Source: Acd1 sp049973945 (lineage in GTDB: Archaea; Thermoproteota; Thermoprotei_A; Sulfolobales; Sulfolobaceae). Taken from it: 16,280 nt of DNA. The notes below the pieces were generated by a model that did not search any database, was not told the origin of the DNA, and worked only from the letters and a program-made list of their open reading frames with translations. Shown in pieces: positions 15,831 to 16,280 of this stretch (position 1 is the stretch's first letter; every line of letters starts with the position of its first letter). A program made the position numbers and the translations under genes. Where the stretch lies: assembly GCA_049973945.1 (NCBI GenBank), contig JBMFJH010000026.1:1-16280 (forward strand), read 5' to 3'.

Positions 15831-15839
15831 GATATACTT
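15831..15839 (-). promoter_or_regulatory. TATA-like promoter of vapBC
   Basis: AAGTATATC on the minus strand. The expected transcription start, about 26 nt downstream of its centre, falls near 15809, just before the GTG at 15805. Confidence 0.45.
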
Positions 15840-15886
15840 TACTGTTTACGAAATTGTAAAACATCTAGACTCCTTTTTGGGAGAAG

Positions 15887-15893
15887 AAAAAAA
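15887..15893 (-). terminator. oligo-U terminator downstream of the EcfT-like gene
   Basis: Seven A on the plus strand, giving TTTTTTTCTTCTC on the minus strand, about 107 nt after the stop of the transporter gene and upstream of the vapBC promoter. It would separate the two transcription units. Confidence 0.4.
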
Positions 15894-15999
15894 CAGCGTT
15901 GTAGGACGACTATAAGACGAACGGGAGAAGAGGACGTACTCACAGAACGTTCCTTTCTCACCCTACTATACGATCTTTTCGACGTTTTTCCTAAACTTC

Positions 16000-16280
16000 T
16001 CACAGTCCCGTGTAGGGTATCGACCTCCCGAACCCCAACAGGTTGGCCACCACGTCGAGGGCTATCAAGCCGACGATTACTCCCCACATCACGTAGTCCT
16101 CCCTGACGAACTTCAGCTCGACCAGGGAAGTCCTGGAGTTCCTGGCCCTGAAGCCCCTGGTGTCGGCCGAGATAGCCAGGGTCTGGGCACCCCTGAAGAG
16201 GTAGACTATGGTCGGCATTATCGCCTGGATCCCCGCTATCACCGTAAGCAGCGGCCTCAAGGCTTTGGACTTGCCGTAGC
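16000..16280 (-). CDS. EcfT-like transmembrane subunit of an ECF transporter (partial, C-terminal part)
   Basis: The last 92 or so codons of a gene that begins beyond the right edge; the frame is open to the end of the window, so the apparent TTG start inside it should be ignored. The visible part has a hydrophobic segment with P and T residues (PLLTVIAGIQAIMPTIVYL), then RGAQTLAISADTRGFRARNSRT, which matches the conserved cytoplasmic 'A-x-R-G' coupling motif of EcfT/CbiQ proteins, followed by a final membrane helix (about 20 residues) and a short tail. EcfT connects the two ATPase subunits of an energy-coupling-factor transporter to a substrate-binding S component for vitamins or metal ions; the substrate cannot be told here. 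Genes for the ATPases or S subunit would be expected to the right of the window. Confidence 0.7.
   Translation of the reverse strand, partial: YGKSKALRPLLTVIAGIQAIMPTIVYLFRGAQTLAISADTRGFRARNSRTSLVELKFVREDYVMWGVIVGLIALDVVANLLGFGRSIPYTGL

Noticed and set aside
1..16280. CRISPR array, tRNA or rRNA genes
   Set aside because: No regularly spaced repeats and no T-loop or anticodon-stem patterns were found in the intergenic gaps (1463-1594, 6004-6250, 13049-13197, 15012-15165, 15824-15999).

Overview
The window reads as chromosomal DNA of a thermophilic crenarchaeon (Thermoproteota). This is inferred from AGG/AGA-rich arginine codons, TATA-type promoter elements placed for leaderless or nearly leaderless transcripts, a membrane protein resembling DUF973, a sequon-rich secreted protein with a C-terminal membrane anchor, and a VapBC pair. 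The species cannot be named from the sequence.

Layout, left to right. A 43-residue ORF on the minus strand (9-140) is followed by a stretch of about 460 bases with no convincing gene. Next come two minus-strand envelope genes: a six-helix membrane protein (599-1453) and a heavily glycosylatable surface protein (1595-3232). From 3266 to 15011 lies what looks like one antiviral or restriction-type island: a PD-(D/E)XK nuclease of McrC type (-), an unrecognised 453-residue protein (-), a DNA methyltransferase with an inserted zinc ribbon (+), a 1748-residue superfamily 2 helicase (-), a 42-residue ORF that is a paralogue of the one at the left edge (+), and a McrB-like AAA+ ATPase (-). To the right are a VapB/VapC pair (-) and the C-terminal part of an EcfT-like transporter subunit (-) that runs off the window.

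How the island may work (inference). The helicase carries, in one chain, a winged-helix-like region, a DEAH helicase core, a DUF1998-like cysteine/histidine region and a degenerate phospholipase-D-like C-terminus. In DISARM these functions sit on separate proteins (DrmA, DrmB, DrmC). Together with a methylase and an ATPase this also recalls helicase-methylase-ATPase (Hma-type) defence sets. The AAA+ protein and the PD-(D/E)XK protein could additionally form a McrBC-like pair, although their genes lie almost 9 kb apart. The methylase would mark self DNA while the helicase, ATPase and nuclease act on unmarked or foreign DNA. The mixture of DISARM-like, Hma-like and McrBC-like parts, plus an unrecognised protein, is the most interesting content here. 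No CRISPR array, rRNA, tRNA or intact transposase was seen.
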